Below, piece after piece: positions 26,401 through 34,572 of a stretch of DNA of 38,273 nt. The stretch lies in NCBI GenBank assembly GCA_900320255.1, contig ONRS01000145.1, forward strand, positions 1 through 38,273, in the 5' to 3' direction. Position 1 is the stretch's first letter; each line of letters opens with the position of its first letter. Made by a program: the position numbers and the translations under genes. The stretch comes from an uncultured Prevotellaceae bacterium. GTDB lineage: Bacteria; Bacteroidota; Bacteroidia; Bacteroidales; Bacteroidaceae. The notes under the pieces are model-generated. The model saw only the letters and a program-made list of their open reading frames with translations, made no database searches and had not been told where the DNA came from.

Positions 26401-26927
26401 GCATCGATGGACTGTCGCTCCAGTCCTACATAATAATAGTAGGCACTCTCAACGATGGCCATTTCACTCTCCGCATAGAGCAGCCGCAACTGCAACCGCT
26501 CAGACAAAGCGAAGCGCTCCTCGTTGATGCGCTTCAGTCGTTGGGCTGCCTGTTCGCGATAGTCATAGAACTCACGATTGGCCGACCTGCGCTGGCAGAG
26601 CCTCATCTGCTGAATGTCCGCAATGAGCAGCTCTATCTGGTTATCGGTAGATGACGCGGCCTCGTCGAGCTGTTGTTTGGCTTCGTCGTAGTTCATACGC
26701 ATCATGCTGACGAAAGCCATGTTGTTCAAGGCCTCAGCACGTCCGTCAGCATAATGCGCAGAGGCATCAAGAGCCTGGCGCGCATAGTACTCGGTAGAGT
26801 CTAAATTACGGTAATGATAGGCATAGGAAATAGAATTCAGCTTGTCCACCGCTTGCCTATCAGGCGATGAACAAGCTGAGAAAACGAGTAACGCGGCAAG
26901 GCTGTTAAGCGCGAGCCTTAGCCACAT
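23463..26927 (-). CDS. Giant tandem sensor histidine kinase (DUF5112/DUF5113-like)
   Basis: A 1154-residue sensor. It has a lipoprotein-like signal ending FSAC (Cys19), a TPR-like region (30-390) and a transmembrane segment (395-416). Next come a coiled dimerisation region and an ATPase domain with N-box Asn608, DTGIG (Asp636) and HGFGL (His689). A second hydrophobic segment (737-756), a short sensor region, a third transmembrane segment (915-938), an H-box-like LKHETMYYP (His989) and a decayed ATPase-like end ([20 protein letters not shown]) follow. The first half has Asn466 where His989 aligns, so the halves look complementary. Repeats are translated in frame at residues 484-519, 659-687 and 741-783. 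The gene overlaps eda by 23 bp and the regulator by 19 bp. The DUF names are from memory. Confidence 0.85.
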   Translation of the reverse strand: MWLRLALNSLAALLVFSACSSPDRQAVDKLNSISYAYHYRNLDSTEYYARQALDASAHYADGRAEALNNMAFVSMMRMNYDEAKQQLDEAASSTDNQIELLIADIQQMRLCQRRSANREFYDYREQAAQRLKRINEERFALSERLQLRLLYAESEMAIVESAYYYYVGLERQSIDALSSLYHHVDIERDTTQMLNYLYNVGAGGIITEGTQADINQEEFDFLMRCLLLARQYDYPYFEANSLEALSEHLMYRDSRQQLVEDNLSAMKFLNPDGVTDEELAVYLAEQALQLFRRYGDVYQIAGAYRTLASCYHAMNNEALALENLNLALSNKKIDQAPDLVASIREQLSVAYSAVNDKAGSDYNRNIYIDLQQQTRQDRQLQARADMYDHTARQQYIMMIVVVVAIVLLVFMLWLFNHLNQRQKNQTNNELDDLMEQRREELALARLHIEKNERQNLENRAKVSLVNTTLPFIDRILYTIHHPMPNVNDNDNPNDNVNDNANPNDNVQRSTLHTPPSTLHTQQQLDYIRELTDKINEQNDVLTHWIQLRQGQLNLRIESFALQPLFDMVARGRMSFQLKGIRLVVEPTETVVKADRVLTLFMLNTLSDNARKFTDKGGEVRISAQETDSYVEVSVSDTGIGMSEEQLAHLFDHKVINDTRKAPLSVPPKVETAAPKASPRGGWEGAQPSHGFGLMNCRGIIEKYRKISSIFNVCTIAAESEEGRGSRLYFRLPKGVVKLTGAGCWLLAVGVGLLSLGQPTTLHAQRSTLNVPRSTLHVPPSTLNTPLDRAYIFSDSAYFCNVNGQYERTLEFADSCRKYLNEFYLQQHPNGKLLMLREGDTSLPVPEIQWYYDSLKTNYKVILDIRNESAVAALALHEWTLYAYNNKVYTQLFREMSADNTLEEYCRMMQQSQTNRTIAIILLLLVLATILPAYYLLYYRHRLERRVRLERQQQDSAEVLADECRRAELENNNLHVANSVLDNCLSTLKHETMYYPSRIRQLVDSPEVNMQAIDEVVTYYRDIYVLLSRQAMHQVSQVKLHLAAVELYGQTVLGDKTLLRYLFEILTKQKKDISAEAKDDKYVLFTVRMPQLHLRDDEVQHLFTPAEDHIPYLLCRQIVRDHSEATNRRGCGIWAENINGITTIKITLPRWNHSK
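24579..24707. repeat. In-frame heptamer array within the histidine kinase gene (block A)
   Basis: Eleven contiguous 7-bp units (24579-24655), variants of GTGGAGC, GTGGAAC and GTTGAGC, are followed at 24680-24707 by four degenerate heptamers of AGCCAAC type. Because 7 nt times 3 equals 7 codons, the coding strand yields a heptapeptide repeat: [21 protein letters not shown]. The second tract helps encode hydrophobic segment 2 ([10 protein letters not shown]). Confidence 0.85.
24866..24950. repeat. In-frame GC-palindromic repeat in the kinase ATP-lid region
   Basis: Contains the palindrome CCTCCCCGAGGGGAGG (24886-24901) and a CTTCGGGGGGACGGAAAGGGGGG tail split around a short AT-rich piece. It encodes about 29 residues ([19 protein letters not shown] and on) directly before the HGFGL motif of the ATPase domain. 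Same CCCC-GA-GGGG core as the repeats in the NfnAB-type gene and coaBC. Confidence 0.7.
25371..25478. repeat. In-frame heptamer plus hexamer arrays within the kinase gene (block B)
   Basis: Six heptamers of GTGGAGC/GTTGAGG type (25371-25412), the same family as block A, pass directly into eleven hexamers GTTATC, GTTAGG, GTTAAC (25413-25478). On the coding strand the hexamers give Asn-containing dipeptides (ND, NP, NV, NA) and the heptamers give [12 protein letters not shown]. The insert lies in the dimerisation region between transmembrane segment 1 and the ATPase domain. Confidence 0.85.
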
Positions 26928-27573
26928 AACCGAGTGCCTCCTTGCACTTGTCGGTTACATACTGCCAGTCGCCTGCCTGCACCTTGTCCTTCGGGAACAG
27001 CTTGGAGCCCATGCCAACGCAGAAAACGCCTGCCTTGAACCAAGACTTCAAGTTCTCCTCCTCAGGAGCAACGCCACCGGTCACCATAATCTTCGACCAA
27101 GGCATGGGAGCCTTCAGCCCCTTGATCATGTTAGGACCGACCACGTCGCCAGGGAATACCTTCGTCAGGTCGCAGCCCAGCTCCTGAGCCTTACCAATCT
27201 CGCTGACGGTCATGCAGCCCGGGCAGTAGGGAACCAGGCGGCGGTTGCAGACGGGAGCAATCTCGGGGTTGAACAGCGGGCCAACCACGAAGTTAGCACC
27301 CAGCTGAATGTAGAGGGCTGCCGTGGGGGCATCAACTACTGAGCCAATACCCAGAGCCAGCTCGGGGCACTCCTTGTCAGCCCACTTGACGAGCTCGCCA
27401 AACACTTCCTGGGCGAAGTCGCCACGGTTAGTAAACTCAAAAGCACGAACGCCACCTTCGTAGCAGGCCTTCACGACGTTCTTACAGGTCTCTAAATCTT
27501 TGTGATAGAATACAGGAACCATGCCCGTATCGCCGATTTTCTTCAGTACGGCTATCTTATCAAACTTTGCCAC
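26905..27573 (-). CDS. eda: 2-dehydro-3-deoxy-phosphogluconate (KDPG) aldolase
   Basis: A 222-residue class I aldolase that cleaves KDPG to pyruvate and glyceraldehyde-3-phosphate. Signature features are the N-terminal [35 protein letters not shown] with the catalytic Glu, [25 protein letters not shown], and PGCMTVSEI; the Schiff-base Lys is expected in the [20 protein letters not shown] region or nearby. Length is normal. It follows kdgK by 44 bp, and its last 23 bp overlap the start of the giant kinase gene, tying sugar-acid catabolism to that two-component system. Confidence 0.95.
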   Translation of the reverse strand: MAKFDKIAVLKKIGDTGMVPVFYHKDLETCKNVVKACYEGGVRAFEFTNRGDFAQEVFGELVKWADKECPELALGIGSVVDAPTAALYIQLGANFVVGPLFNPEIAPVCNRRLVPYCPGCMTVSEIGKAQELGCDLTKVFPGDVVGPNMIKGLKAPMPWSKIMVTGGVAPEEENLKSWFKAGVFCVGMGSKLFPKDKVQAGDWQYVTDKCKEALGYVAKARA

Positions 27574-27582
27574 TTTTCTTTT

Positions 27583-27617
27583 ATTTACGATTTACTGATT
27601 TTCGATTTTCTATTTTA
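27583..27617. repeat. Heptamer tract filling the kdgK-eda spacer
   Basis: Five 7-bp units (ATTTACG, ATTTACT, GATTTTC, GATTTTC, TATTTTA) run up to the base before the kdgK stop codon. Clear 7-bp periodicity, similar in style to 7490-7510 and 34591-34618. Confidence 0.6.
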
Positions 27618-28640
27618 TTAGCGCTGGACGCGACCGTTGGCATTACCACCGGCGAGCGATTCCACTTCGTCAACACTTACCAGGTTGAAGTCGCCGTTGA
27701 TGGTGTGCTTCAGGGCGCTGGCAGCTACGGCAAACTCAAGGGCCTCGCCCTGGGTCGGCTTGGTGAGCAGACCATGAATCAGACCACCGGAGAAGGAGTC
27801 ACCACCACCTACGCGGTCAATGATAGGATTGATTTCGTAACGCTTTGACTGATAGAACTCCTTACCATCGTAGATCAGAGCCTTCCAGCCGTTGAACGTT
27901 GCAGAGAACGACTCACGCAGAGTAGAAACCACATACTTGAAACCAAACTCCTCGCGCATCTGCTTGAAGATGCCCTCGTAGCCGGCAGCATCGGTCTGAC
28001 CACCCTCCACGTCAGCATCGGGCTTGAAGCCGAGGCAGAGCTCTGCGTCTTCCTCGTTGCCAATACAAACATCCACATACTTCATCAGGGGACGCATAAT
28101 GCTGATAGCCTTCTCAGAAGTCCACAGCTTCTTGCGGAAGTTCAGGTCAACGCTGACAGTCACGCCGTGACGCTTGGCAGCCTCACAAGCCAGACGGGTC
28201 AGCTCAGCAGCCTTGTCGCTGATGGCGGGGGTAATGCCGCTCCAATGGAACCAGGCAGCACCTTCCATAATCTTATCAAAGTCGAAGTCAGAGGGGTCAG
28301 CCTCAGCAATTGAGCTGTGCGCACGGTCATAGATAACCTTCGAGGGACGCATGGAAGCACCAGTCTCGGCATAATACAGTCCTACACGGTCGCCACCACG
28401 GGCAACAAACTGAGTGTTAACACCATAACGGCGCAATGCGTTGACGGCAATCTGGCCGATTTCATGCTTGGGTAGTTTTGATACGAAATAAGCTTCGTGA
28501 CCATAGTTAGCCACCGAGATAGCCACATTAGCCTCACCACCACCGGGGATGATGCGGAATGATTCACTCTGAATGAAACGGTCGTTGCCCTGAGGCGAAA
28601 GGCGAAGCATAATCTCGCCTAATGTTACGATTTTAGCCAT
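27618..28640 (-). CDS. kdgK: 2-keto-3-deoxygluconate kinase (PfkB family)
   Basis: A 340-residue PfkB-type sugar kinase that phosphorylates KDG to KDPG. Family features: the N-terminal LGEIMLRLSPQG, the sugar-contact IIPGGGEANVAIS, NDRF and the C-terminal ATP-site DRVGGGDSFSGGLIHGL with the catalytic Asp. The substrate is assigned from adjacency to eda and the divergent altronate dehydratase gene. It has its own promoter and is first in the leftward operon. Confidence 0.92.
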   Translation of the reverse strand: MAKIVTLGEIMLRLSPQGNDRFIQSESFRIIPGGGEANVAISVANYGHEAYFVSKLPKHEIGQIAVNALRRYGVNTQFVARGGDRVGLYYAETGASMRPSKVIYDRAHSSIAEADPSDFDFDKIMEGAAWFHWSGITPAISDKAAELTRLACEAAKRHGVTVSVDLNFRKKLWTSEKAISIMRPLMKYVDVCIGNEEDAELCLGFKPDADVEGGQTDAAGYEGIFKQMREEFGFKYVVSTLRESFSATFNGWKALIYDGKEFYQSKRYEINPIIDRVGGGDSFSGGLIHGLLTKPTQGEALEFAVAASALKHTINGDFNLVSVDEVESLAGGNANGRVQR

Positions 28641-28686
28641 TTGTTCTGTTCGTTTGTTTTATAATAGGTTTGTAAATTCACTTCGG

Positions 28687-28717
28687 CAAAGATACCACCT
28701 TTTTTTGGAATAACAAA
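28687..28717 (-). promoter_or_regulatory. kdgK promoter
   Basis: On the minus strand TTTG (28717-28714), 19 bp, then TATCTTTG (28694-28687), a full consensus match. Initiation near 28680 gives a leader of about 40 nt. The LacI-type operator lies 30 bp upstream of the -33 element. Confidence 0.7.
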
Positions 28718-28746
28718 ATATCTCCAAGAAAAATCTTCATTTACTT

Positions 28747-28762
28747 ACGTAAACGTTTCATG
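28747..28762. promoter_or_regulatory. Probable LacI-family operator between kdgK and the regulator gene
   Basis: The sequence GTAAACGTTTCA, centred on the perfect palindrome AAACGTTT (28751-28758) with a central CG, is the usual form of a LacI/GalR-family operator. Flanking CTTAC and GTAAG (28744-28768) extend the dyad. It sits about midway between the divergent promoters, so the adjacent regulator could act on both. Confidence 0.6.
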
Positions 28763-28795
28763 TAAGAAATAAAGAAAAAGAATAAATGGAAAATT

Positions 28796-28827
28796 TTTGG
28801 TGGTTTGCTCACTTATTCGTAACTTTG
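28796..28827 (+). promoter_or_regulatory. LacI-family gene promoter, predicting a near-leaderless transcript
   Basis: TTTG (28796-28799), 20 bp, then TAACTTTG (28820-28827), a full consensus match. With initiation 6-8 bp after the -7 element, the transcript would begin at about 28833-28835, at or just before the ATG at 28836. Confidence 0.7.
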
Positions 28828-28835
28828 TACCCATT

Positions 28836-29906
28836 ATGGCAAACGATAAGATTAGAATAAAGGATATAGCTAAGCGCGCAGGCGTCAGCGTAGGCACCGT
28901 TGACCGCGTGCTACACAAACGACCCAACGTCAGTCCGAAATCGCTCGAGAAGGTGAACAAAGCACTCGAAGAGATGGACTATCAGCCCAACATGTATGCC
29001 TCGGCCCTGGCATACAACAAGCGTTATACGTTCTATTGCATTATTCCAAAGCACGCCAGCGAGGCTTACTGGGAGGAGATAGAGGAAGGAGCCGATGCTG
29101 CCTGTGAGCGGCGCAGCGACTTCGGCATCTCCGTAAAGATGATTTACTATAAGCGTTTCCAGCCAGAGACCTTTGTCAGGGCCACCAACGAGGTGCTGAA
29201 GCAAAAGCCCGACGGCGTGATTGTGGTGCCCTCGACGCTGGAACTGACACGAAAGTTCACCGACCAGCTGCACGAACTGCAGGTACCGTTCATTCTGCTG
29301 GACTCCTACATGCCCGACCTTCGTCCGCTGTCGTTCTTCGGTCAGGACTCGTTCCAGAGCGGATACTTTGCTGCACGAATGCTGATGCTGATTGCTCCGA
29401 AGGAAAAGGAGATTATGCTCATGAAGCAGATGCGTGACGGTAACGTAGCATCAAAACAGCAGGAGAACCGCGAAACAGGATTCCGCCATTACATGCACGA
29501 CCACAACCCGCAAGTAGTCATCAGCGAACTTGACCTGCCACTCGATGAAGACCGCGACCAATACGACAACTTGCTGGAAAAGTTCTTCAAGCGTCATCCG
29601 CAGGTACACCATTGCATCACGTTCAACTCAAAGGCTCATCTGGTGGGTGAATTCCTGCAGCGCTCCAACCTGCGCAACATCCAGATTATGGGTTACGACA
29701 TGGTGGAGAAGAATGCCGAGTGCCTCCGTCAGGGCAGCATCTCGTTCCTCATTGCGCAGCATGCCTACATGCAGGGCTACGAGTGTGTGGAGACGCTCTT
29801 CGATGCCATCGTGCTGAAGCGCGAGGTTAATCCTGTCAACTACATGCCCATAGAGCTGCTCTCCAAAGAGAACCTCGATTTCTACAGAAGAAAGAATATA
29901 GGCTAA
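28836..29906 (+). CDS. LacI-family transcriptional regulator of hexuronate catabolism
   Basis: A 356-residue regulator. Residues 4-50 are a LacI HTH (RIKDIAKRAGVSVGTVDRVLHKRPNVS) with hinge helix, followed by a periplasmic-binding-protein-like effector domain (SFFGQDSFQSGYFAARML, HHCITFNSKAHLVGEF, IMGYDMV). The ATG at 28836 is chosen; a start 39 bp upstream would lie between the promoter elements. It is divergent from kdgK and 18 bp ahead of uxaA, so it is the likely regulator of this hexuronate locus, with KDG or a related sugar acid as a plausible effector (inference). Confidence 0.9.
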   Translation: MANDKIRIKDIAKRAGVSVGTVDRVLHKRPNVSPKSLEKVNKALEEMDYQPNMYASALAYNKRYTFYCIIPKHASEAYWEEIEEGADAACERRSDFGISVKMIYYKRFQPETFVRATNEVLKQKPDGVIVVPSTLELTRKFTDQLHELQVPFILLDSYMPDLRPLSFFGQDSFQSGYFAARMLMLIAPKEKEIMLMKQMRDGNVASKQQENRETGFRHYMHDHNPQVVISELDLPLDEDRDQYDNLLEKFFKRHPQVHHCITFNSKAHLVGEFLQRSNLRNIQIMGYDMVEKNAECLRQGSISFLIAQHAYMQGYECVETLFDAIVLKREVNPVNYMPIELLSKENLDFYRRKNIG

Positions 29907-29924
29907 ACAAATAAACAACAAACA

Positions 29925-31421
29925 ATGAAACAAACTACGTATTTAAAAATCAATCCGGCTGACTCGGTCGTTGTATGCCTGCAGCCGAAGAAGAAAGGCG
30001 ACGTCATCGACATTGACGGCAAGCAAGTCACAGTACTGCAAGATACCCCTGCCGGCCACAAAGTGCTCATCAGCGACAAGAAGGAAGGTGAGGACATCAT
30101 CAAGTACGGCTATCCCATCGGCCATGTCCGCAAAGACCTGAAGGCAGGCGAGTGGGTCAACGAAAACAACCTGAAGACCAACTTGTCGGGCACGCTGGAA
30201 TATACCTACCAGCCGGTCAACGAAGAGCTGAACATCAAGGACGAGAAGCGCACCTTCCGCGGCTATGTCCGTAAGAACGGGGAAGTGGGCGTGAGAAACG
30301 AAATATGGATTGTGCCTACCGTGGGTTGCGTCAACGGCATTGCCGAGCGACTGGCCGACCAGCTTCGCAAGGAGACAGCATGTAAGGACATTGATGCCGT
30401 CTATGCCTGGCACCACAACTATGGCTGCTCACAGCTGTCGGGCGACCACGAGAATACCCGCAAGGTGCTGCGCGACATCTGCCTGCACCCCAATGCCGGC
30501 GGCGTGCTGGTGCTCAGTCTGGGGTGTGAGAACAACCAGCCCGACCAGTTCATGGAGATGCTGGGCGACTACGACAAGAACCGCATCAAGCTGCTTGTCA
30601 CGCAGAAGGTGGAAGGCGACGAAGTAGAGGAAGGCATGAAACTGCTGCGTGAACTGTACGACGTAGCCTCGCAGGACCGTCGTGAGGAAGTCAGCGTCAA
30701 CAAGCTGCGCGTTGGTCTGAAGTGCGGAGGCTCTGACGGTTTCTCGGGCATTACAGCCAACCCGCTCGTAGGCGAGTTCAGCGACTGGCTCGTTGCCCAG
30801 GGCGGCACCAGCATTCTGACCGAAGTTCCCGAAATGTTCGGAGCTGAGACCATCCTCATGAACCGTTGCAAGACTCCAGAATTGTTTGAGCAGACCGTTT
30901 CCTTAATCAATAACTTTAAGGAGTATTTCCTCAGCCACGGGGAGCCCGTGGGCGAGAACCCAAGCCCGGGCAACAAGGCTGGCGGCATCTCGACCCTTGA
31001 GGACAAGGCCTTGGGCTGTACGCAGAAGTGCGGACGTGCTCCTGTGAGTGGCGTACTGGAATACGGCGACCGTCTGCAGGTGAACGGTCTGAACCTGCTC
31101 TCGGCTCCCGGTAACGACCTCGTAGCAGCTACGGCGCTGGCCTCTGCCGGCTGTCAGCTGGTGCTCTTCACTACGGGTCGCGGCACTCCCTTCGGCACCT
31201 TCGTACCCACCATGAAGATAGCCACCAACCCCACCCTTGCTGCCCGCAAGCCTAACTGGATAGACTTCTCGGCAGGACAGTTGGTGGAGGGTCGCACCAT
31301 GCAGGAACTCTTGCCTGAGTTTATCGACAAGATTCTGCGTGTGGCCAGCGGAGAGCTTGCCCGTAACGAGGAAAACGGCTATCGCGAAATATCCATCTTC
31401 AAGAACGGCGTAACGCTATAG
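29925..31421 (+). CDS. uxaA: Altronate dehydratase
   Basis: A 498-residue UxaA family enzyme that dehydrates D-altronate to 2-keto-3-deoxygluconate, the substrate of KdgK. The N-terminal SAF-like domain (1-95) includes GHKVLISDKKEGEDIIKYGYPIG. The larger C-terminal domain has VGVRNEIWIVPTVGCVN, AWHHNYGCSQLSGDHENT, LGCENNQPDQ and GLKCGGSDGFSGITANP, with Cys and His residues expected to bind metal. Domain order and length are normal. The rest of the galacturonate route (isomerase, tagaturonate reductase) is not in this window. Confidence 0.94.
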   Translation: MKQTTYLKINPADSVVVCLQPKKKGDVIDIDGKQVTVLQDTPAGHKVLISDKKEGEDIIKYGYPIGHVRKDLKAGEWVNENNLKTNLSGTLEYTYQPVNEELNIKDEKRTFRGYVRKNGEVGVRNEIWIVPTVGCVNGIAERLADQLRKETACKDIDAVYAWHHNYGCSQLSGDHENTRKVLRDICLHPNAGGVLVLSLGCENNQPDQFMEMLGDYDKNRIKLLVTQKVEGDEVEEGMKLLRELYDVASQDRREEVSVNKLRVGLKCGGSDGFSGITANPLVGEFSDWLVAQGGTSILTEVPEMFGAETILMNRCKTPELFEQTVSLINNFKEYFLSHGEPVGENPSPGNKAGGISTLEDKALGCTQKCGRAPVSGVLEYGDRLQVNGLNLLSAPGNDLVAATALASAGCQLVLFTTGRGTPFGTFVPTMKIATNPTLAARKPNWIDFSAGQLVEGRTMQELLPEFIDKILRVASGELARNEENGYREISIFKNGVTL

Positions 31422-31449
31422 TAACGGACAATAAATAATTTTTTTTCAA

Positions 31450-32724
31450 TTGAAAAAGGGACTATTGGCATTATCACCCTTGGCGGTGTTCATCATCTTG
31501 TACTTAGTCACCAGCATCATCGCTGGTGACTTCTACAAGGTGCCCATTACCGTGGCCTTTATGGCAGCCTCCATCTACGCTGTCATTACCACAGGCGGAG
31601 TGCCGCTGAAGAAGCGCATCGACGTCTTCAGCCGCGGCGCCGGCACAGGGCAGATGATGCTGATGTTCTGGATTTTCGTCTTAGCCGGAGCCTTTGCCAA
31701 CTCCGCCAAGGTGATGGGCTCCATTGACGCTACGGTCAACCTCGCCCTGACACTACTTCCCGGAAACATGCTGCTGGCAGGCTTGTTCCTTGCGGCCTGC
31801 TTCATTTCCCTCAGCATAGGCACCAGCGTTGGAACCATAGTCGCCCTAACCCCCATAGCCGCAGGAATAGCGGAACAGACAGGAACGAGCATTCCCCTGA
31901 TGACCGCCGTCGTTGTCGGAGGGTCGTTCTTTGGCGACAACCTCTCATTCATCAGCGACACGACGATAGTGGCCACTTCCACCCAGGGATGCCGGCTGAG
32001 CGATAAGTTCCGGGTGAACTCTTTTATCGTGATGCCTGTTGCCTTAGTCATCCTTATTACCTATTTTATAATGGGTAACGGCATACAGTCACCACAACAC
32101 GTTGCCGACGTGGAGTACGTGAAAATCATTCCCTATCTGGTGGTGTTGGTAACGGCCATCTTCGGCATGAACGTGATGGCGGTACTTACCGTAGGGCTGC
32201 TGCTGACGGGTGTCATCGGCATCATCGTGGGAGCCTTCGATGTCTTCGGCTGGTTCTCGTCCATGGGTGAAGGCATTACCGGCATGGGTGAGCTCATTAT
32301 TATAACCATGATGGCAGGAGGCCTGCTGGAGCTCATCAAGCATAACGGCGGCATCGACTACATCATCAGTCACATGACGCGCCACATTCGGAGCAAACGA
32401 GGCGCAGAACTGTCAATAGGCTCGCTTGTAGCCATTGTCGATGTCTGTACGGCCAACAATACGGTAGCCATCATTACCGTAGGGGGCATAGCCAAGCAGA
32501 TAGGCGATAGGTACGGAGTTGACAACCGTAAGTGCGCATCGATTCTTGACACCAGCTCGTGCGTCATGCAAGGCCTCATTCCCTATGGTGCGCAGATGCT
32601 GATGGCGGCAGGGCTTGCACAAATCAATCCTGTTAGTATTACTCCTTATTTATATTATCCCATGGCGCTCGGCCTTGCTACCTTGTTATCCATTCTGATC
32701 AGATACCCAAAAAGATACTCATGA
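31450..32724 (+). CDS. NhaC-type Na+/H+ antiporter family membrane protein
   Basis: A 424-residue polytopic transporter with about ten hydrophobic segments. Family marks are SLSIGTSVGTIVALTPIA, VVVGGSFFGDNLSFISDTTIVA (cation-binding Asp residues) and NTVAIITVGGIAKQI. Translation appears to start at TTG (31450): the only earlier in-frame codons run to a stop at 31432 without ATG or GTG, and the TTG gives MKKGLLAL directly before membrane segment 1. It follows uxaA by 28 bp and overlaps the next gene by ATGA. Its role could be sodium homeostasis or coupling to sugar-acid uptake, and the sequence does not show which. Confidence 0.88.
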   Translation: MKKGLLALSPLAVFIILYLVTSIIAGDFYKVPITVAFMAASIYAVITTGGVPLKKRIDVFSRGAGTGQMMLMFWIFVLAGAFANSAKVMGSIDATVNLALTLLPGNMLLAGLFLAACFISLSIGTSVGTIVALTPIAAGIAEQTGTSIPLMTAVVVGGSFFGDNLSFISDTTIVATSTQGCRLSDKFRVNSFIVMPVALVILITYFIMGNGIQSPQHVADVEYVKIIPYLVVLVTAIFGMNVMAVLTVGLLLTGVIGIIVGAFDVFGWFSSMGEGITGMGELIIITMMAGGLLELIKHNGGIDYIISHMTRHIRSKRGAELSIGSLVAIVDVCTANNTVAIITVGGIAKQIGDRYGVDNRKCASILDTSSCVMQGLIPYGAQMLMAAGLAQINPVSITPYLYYPMALGLATLLSILIRYPKRYS

Positions 32725-33533
32725 ACGTAATAGAACGCAATTTCTTCCGCCTGCTGCGTGCCGGTCTTTTCAACGTAACCGAACCGCTTGAGCCGCTTTC
32801 TCCCTGGAAGTGGCGCCGCCTATACCAGCTGTCGCATATGCTGGAAGTGAAGAACTACATCTGGCAGGGGCTGCAAACGTGCAGCGACGACTATTACGTG
32901 ACGCTCATATCCAAAGACCTGATGGAGAAATGGAGCAAGCCTGTCGTCATTGAAGAAGAAGAAAGCGAAGAGGAAGCCGCCTGTCTGACCAACCCACTTC
33001 TCGACCGTAAACTGCAGGCTATCATCGACGAGGAGAGTGCCAAGGAGGAGACGCCCTCACGGCTCATGCTGCTGAACATTGTGCAACACGCCCGCAACAT
33101 TCTGAACGAAGGCATCTCATTGACGCTACTCATTGAACTGGCACAAATGCTGCGAATGCCTAATAACAACATTGACTTTGAGAAGCTGAAGATGTGGATT
33201 GGCAAGCTGCACGTCCAGCCAATGGCCGACCTTCAAGGTTCGCTGCTCTGCATCCTTTTAGCATTCAGGGAGGAGGAAGTACCATTTATGAACAAGAGCC
33301 TGGAAAAGACAGCCCTACAACTGACGGAGGAACTCTTCAACGCCTCAGAGCTGTCAACTGACGAATGGTACTTCACACAGAAAGATGACCAGATATTTGT
33401 GCGGACACACAACTCACGCGCCATGATGTGGCACGTCAGTCATTCGGCCCGTTACTCCGGGCTCTATCCCTCAGAGGCTGTCACAAATTTCTTCAAGAGC
33501 TTCGCCAACTCGCTGACGCACATTGAAGAATGA
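32721..33533 (+). CDS. Conserved hypothetical protein
   Basis: A 270-residue soluble protein not recognised. It starts within the antiporter stop (ATGA overlap), so translation is coupled. It begins MNVIERNFFRLLRAGLFN followed by PLSPWKWRRLYQLS and has an acidic stretch EEEESEEEAA near residue 78. The rest is mostly helical, without signal peptide or membrane segment. The opening vaguely resembles nucleotidyltransferase-family proteins of Bacteroidales, but catalytic GS/DxD motifs are not visible, so no function is assigned. It ends the lacI-uxaA operon. No hairpin terminator is seen; an octamer repeat follows. Confidence 0.75.
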   Translation: MNVIERNFFRLLRAGLFNVTEPLEPLSPWKWRRLYQLSHMLEVKNYIWQGLQTCSDDYYVTLISKDLMEKWSKPVVIEEEESEEEAACLTNPLLDRKLQAIIDEESAKEETPSRLMLLNIVQHARNILNEGISLTLLIELAQMLRMPNNNIDFEKLKMWIGKLHVQPMADLQGSLLCILLAFREEEVPFMNKSLEKTALQLTEELFNASELSTDEWYFTQKDDQIFVRTHNSRAMMWHVSHSARYSGLYPSEAVTNFFKSFANSLTHIEE

Positions 33534-33552
33534 GGGGACCGGGCCACTTAAC

Positions 33553-33576
33553 AATTAGACTATTTGACCATTGGAC
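33553..33576. repeat. Octamer repeat between the hypothetical and zinc-ribbon genes
   Basis: Three 8-bp units (AATTAGAC, TATTTGAC, CATTGGAC) and a partial fourth. On the other strand they read GTCCAATG, GTCAAATA, GTCTAATT, the same octamer type as the in-frame repeat of thrC. It reaches the stop codon of the zinc-ribbon gene. Confidence 0.5.
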
Positions 33577-34544
33577 TATTTCTTCTTCGTCTCTGGCTTC
33601 TTGTTCTCAGGTTTCTTGGTTTCCGGTTTCTTAGTCTCGGGTTTCTTTGTCTCGGGCTTCTTAGTTTCCGGCTTCTTGGTTTCCGGCTTCTTGTTCTCTA
33701 CGGGCTTTGCCTGTTCGGCGTTACGCTTGGCCTCTTCGGCAGCGATGCTGTCCTTACGGGCTTTCTCGGCTGCTTCCTGACGTGCTTTTATCTCTTCCAT
33801 CTTCATGGTAGCCTCGTCTGAATGTTCGCCCTGATTGGCATATTCCTTGAGATAAGCCTCGTAAGAAGCTATGCTGTTGCCCTCGCAAGCCTTAATCCAG
33901 TCGAGCGAGTCAACCGTCAGGCGGGCTTCCTTCACATGCTTGCTCTGCGGGTTGTTATTCACAAAGGTCATAATCTTCGCGCGGTCCTTCGAGTCAATGG
34001 CTGCCTGCCAGTCGGCTTCAATCTTCTGCAGGCGATGCAGTACGGCCTCCACGCTGTCGCGACGCTCACGGGGAGCCGTCTGATAGCGAAGCAGATAGTC
34101 CTGCATGATGAGCATCTCGTTACTGCTGATGGCACGCTCGTAAGCCTCCACCTCGTTCTGTTCGTCCATCTTGTCCATCAGGTAGATGCCTAAAAAGACG
34201 ATAGCCAATGATGCCACCATCGCCACAACGAAGGCTATAGCAACAGGATGGCGGTCCTTCTTGGTGCTTTCAGGTGCCTTTTCAGGCTGTTGTGCTACGA
34301 ACTGCTGCGGACGAGCTGTCTTTTCCTGCCGTTCACTCTCATAACGCACCTGCTTGGGCTCTACCACAACAGGAGCCTTCAGGGCATGATGACAATTCGG
34401 ACACATCTCCTGAAAGGCAAATGCCAGCTCACCACACTCAGGACAACGCACAATATTTCCTGCAATATCAATACCACAACTCGGACAAGTTCTTGCATGG
34501 TCGCTAACCTGATGACCACACTCGGGACACTTTATAATAGCCAT
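33576..34544 (-). CDS. Zinc-ribbon membrane protein with KKPET repeat tail
   Basis: A 322-residue protein. Residues 1-55 hold two zinc ribbons (CPECGHQVSDHARTCPSCG and CPECGELAFAFQEMCPNC). A charged linker leads to one transmembrane segment (about 102-125, VAIAFVVAMVASLAIVFLGIYLM). A helical region follows with repeated short Trp/Tyr-Asp modules (about 135-245). The C-terminus is seven to eight KKPET/KKPEN pentapeptides, strongly basic and Pro-rich like cell-wall or nucleic-acid-binding tails. Function is unknown. The tail is encoded by 15-bp DNA repeats that can expand or contract in frame. Confidence 0.8.
   Translation of the reverse strand: MAIIKCPECGHQVSDHARTCPSCGIDIAGNIVRCPECGELAFAFQEMCPNCHHALKAPVVVEPKQVRYESERQEKTARPQQFVAQQPEKAPESTKKDRHPVAIAFVVAMVASLAIVFLGIYLMDKMDEQNEVEAYERAISSNEMLIMQDYLLRYQTAPRERRDSVEAVLHRLQKIEADWQAAIDSKDRAKIMTFVNNNPQSKHVKEARLTVDSLDWIKACEGNSIASYEAYLKEYANQGEHSDEATMKMEEIKARQEAAEKARKDSIAAEEAKRNAEQAKPVENKKPETKKPETKKPETKKPETKKPETKKPENKKPETKKK
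33582..33700. repeat. 15-bp tandem repeat encoding the KKPET tail
   Basis: About eight 15-bp units of TTCTTGGTTTCCGGC type on the plus strand. All are multiples of three and encode the C-terminal pentapeptide repeats of the zinc-ribbon protein. Confidence 0.85.
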
Positions 34545-34572
34545 TATTCTTCAGTTTATCAAAAATTTTCGG

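Noticed and set aside
28797..28835. Upstream ATG start for the LacI-family regulator
   Set aside because: It lies between the promoter elements, upstream of the predicted transcription start.
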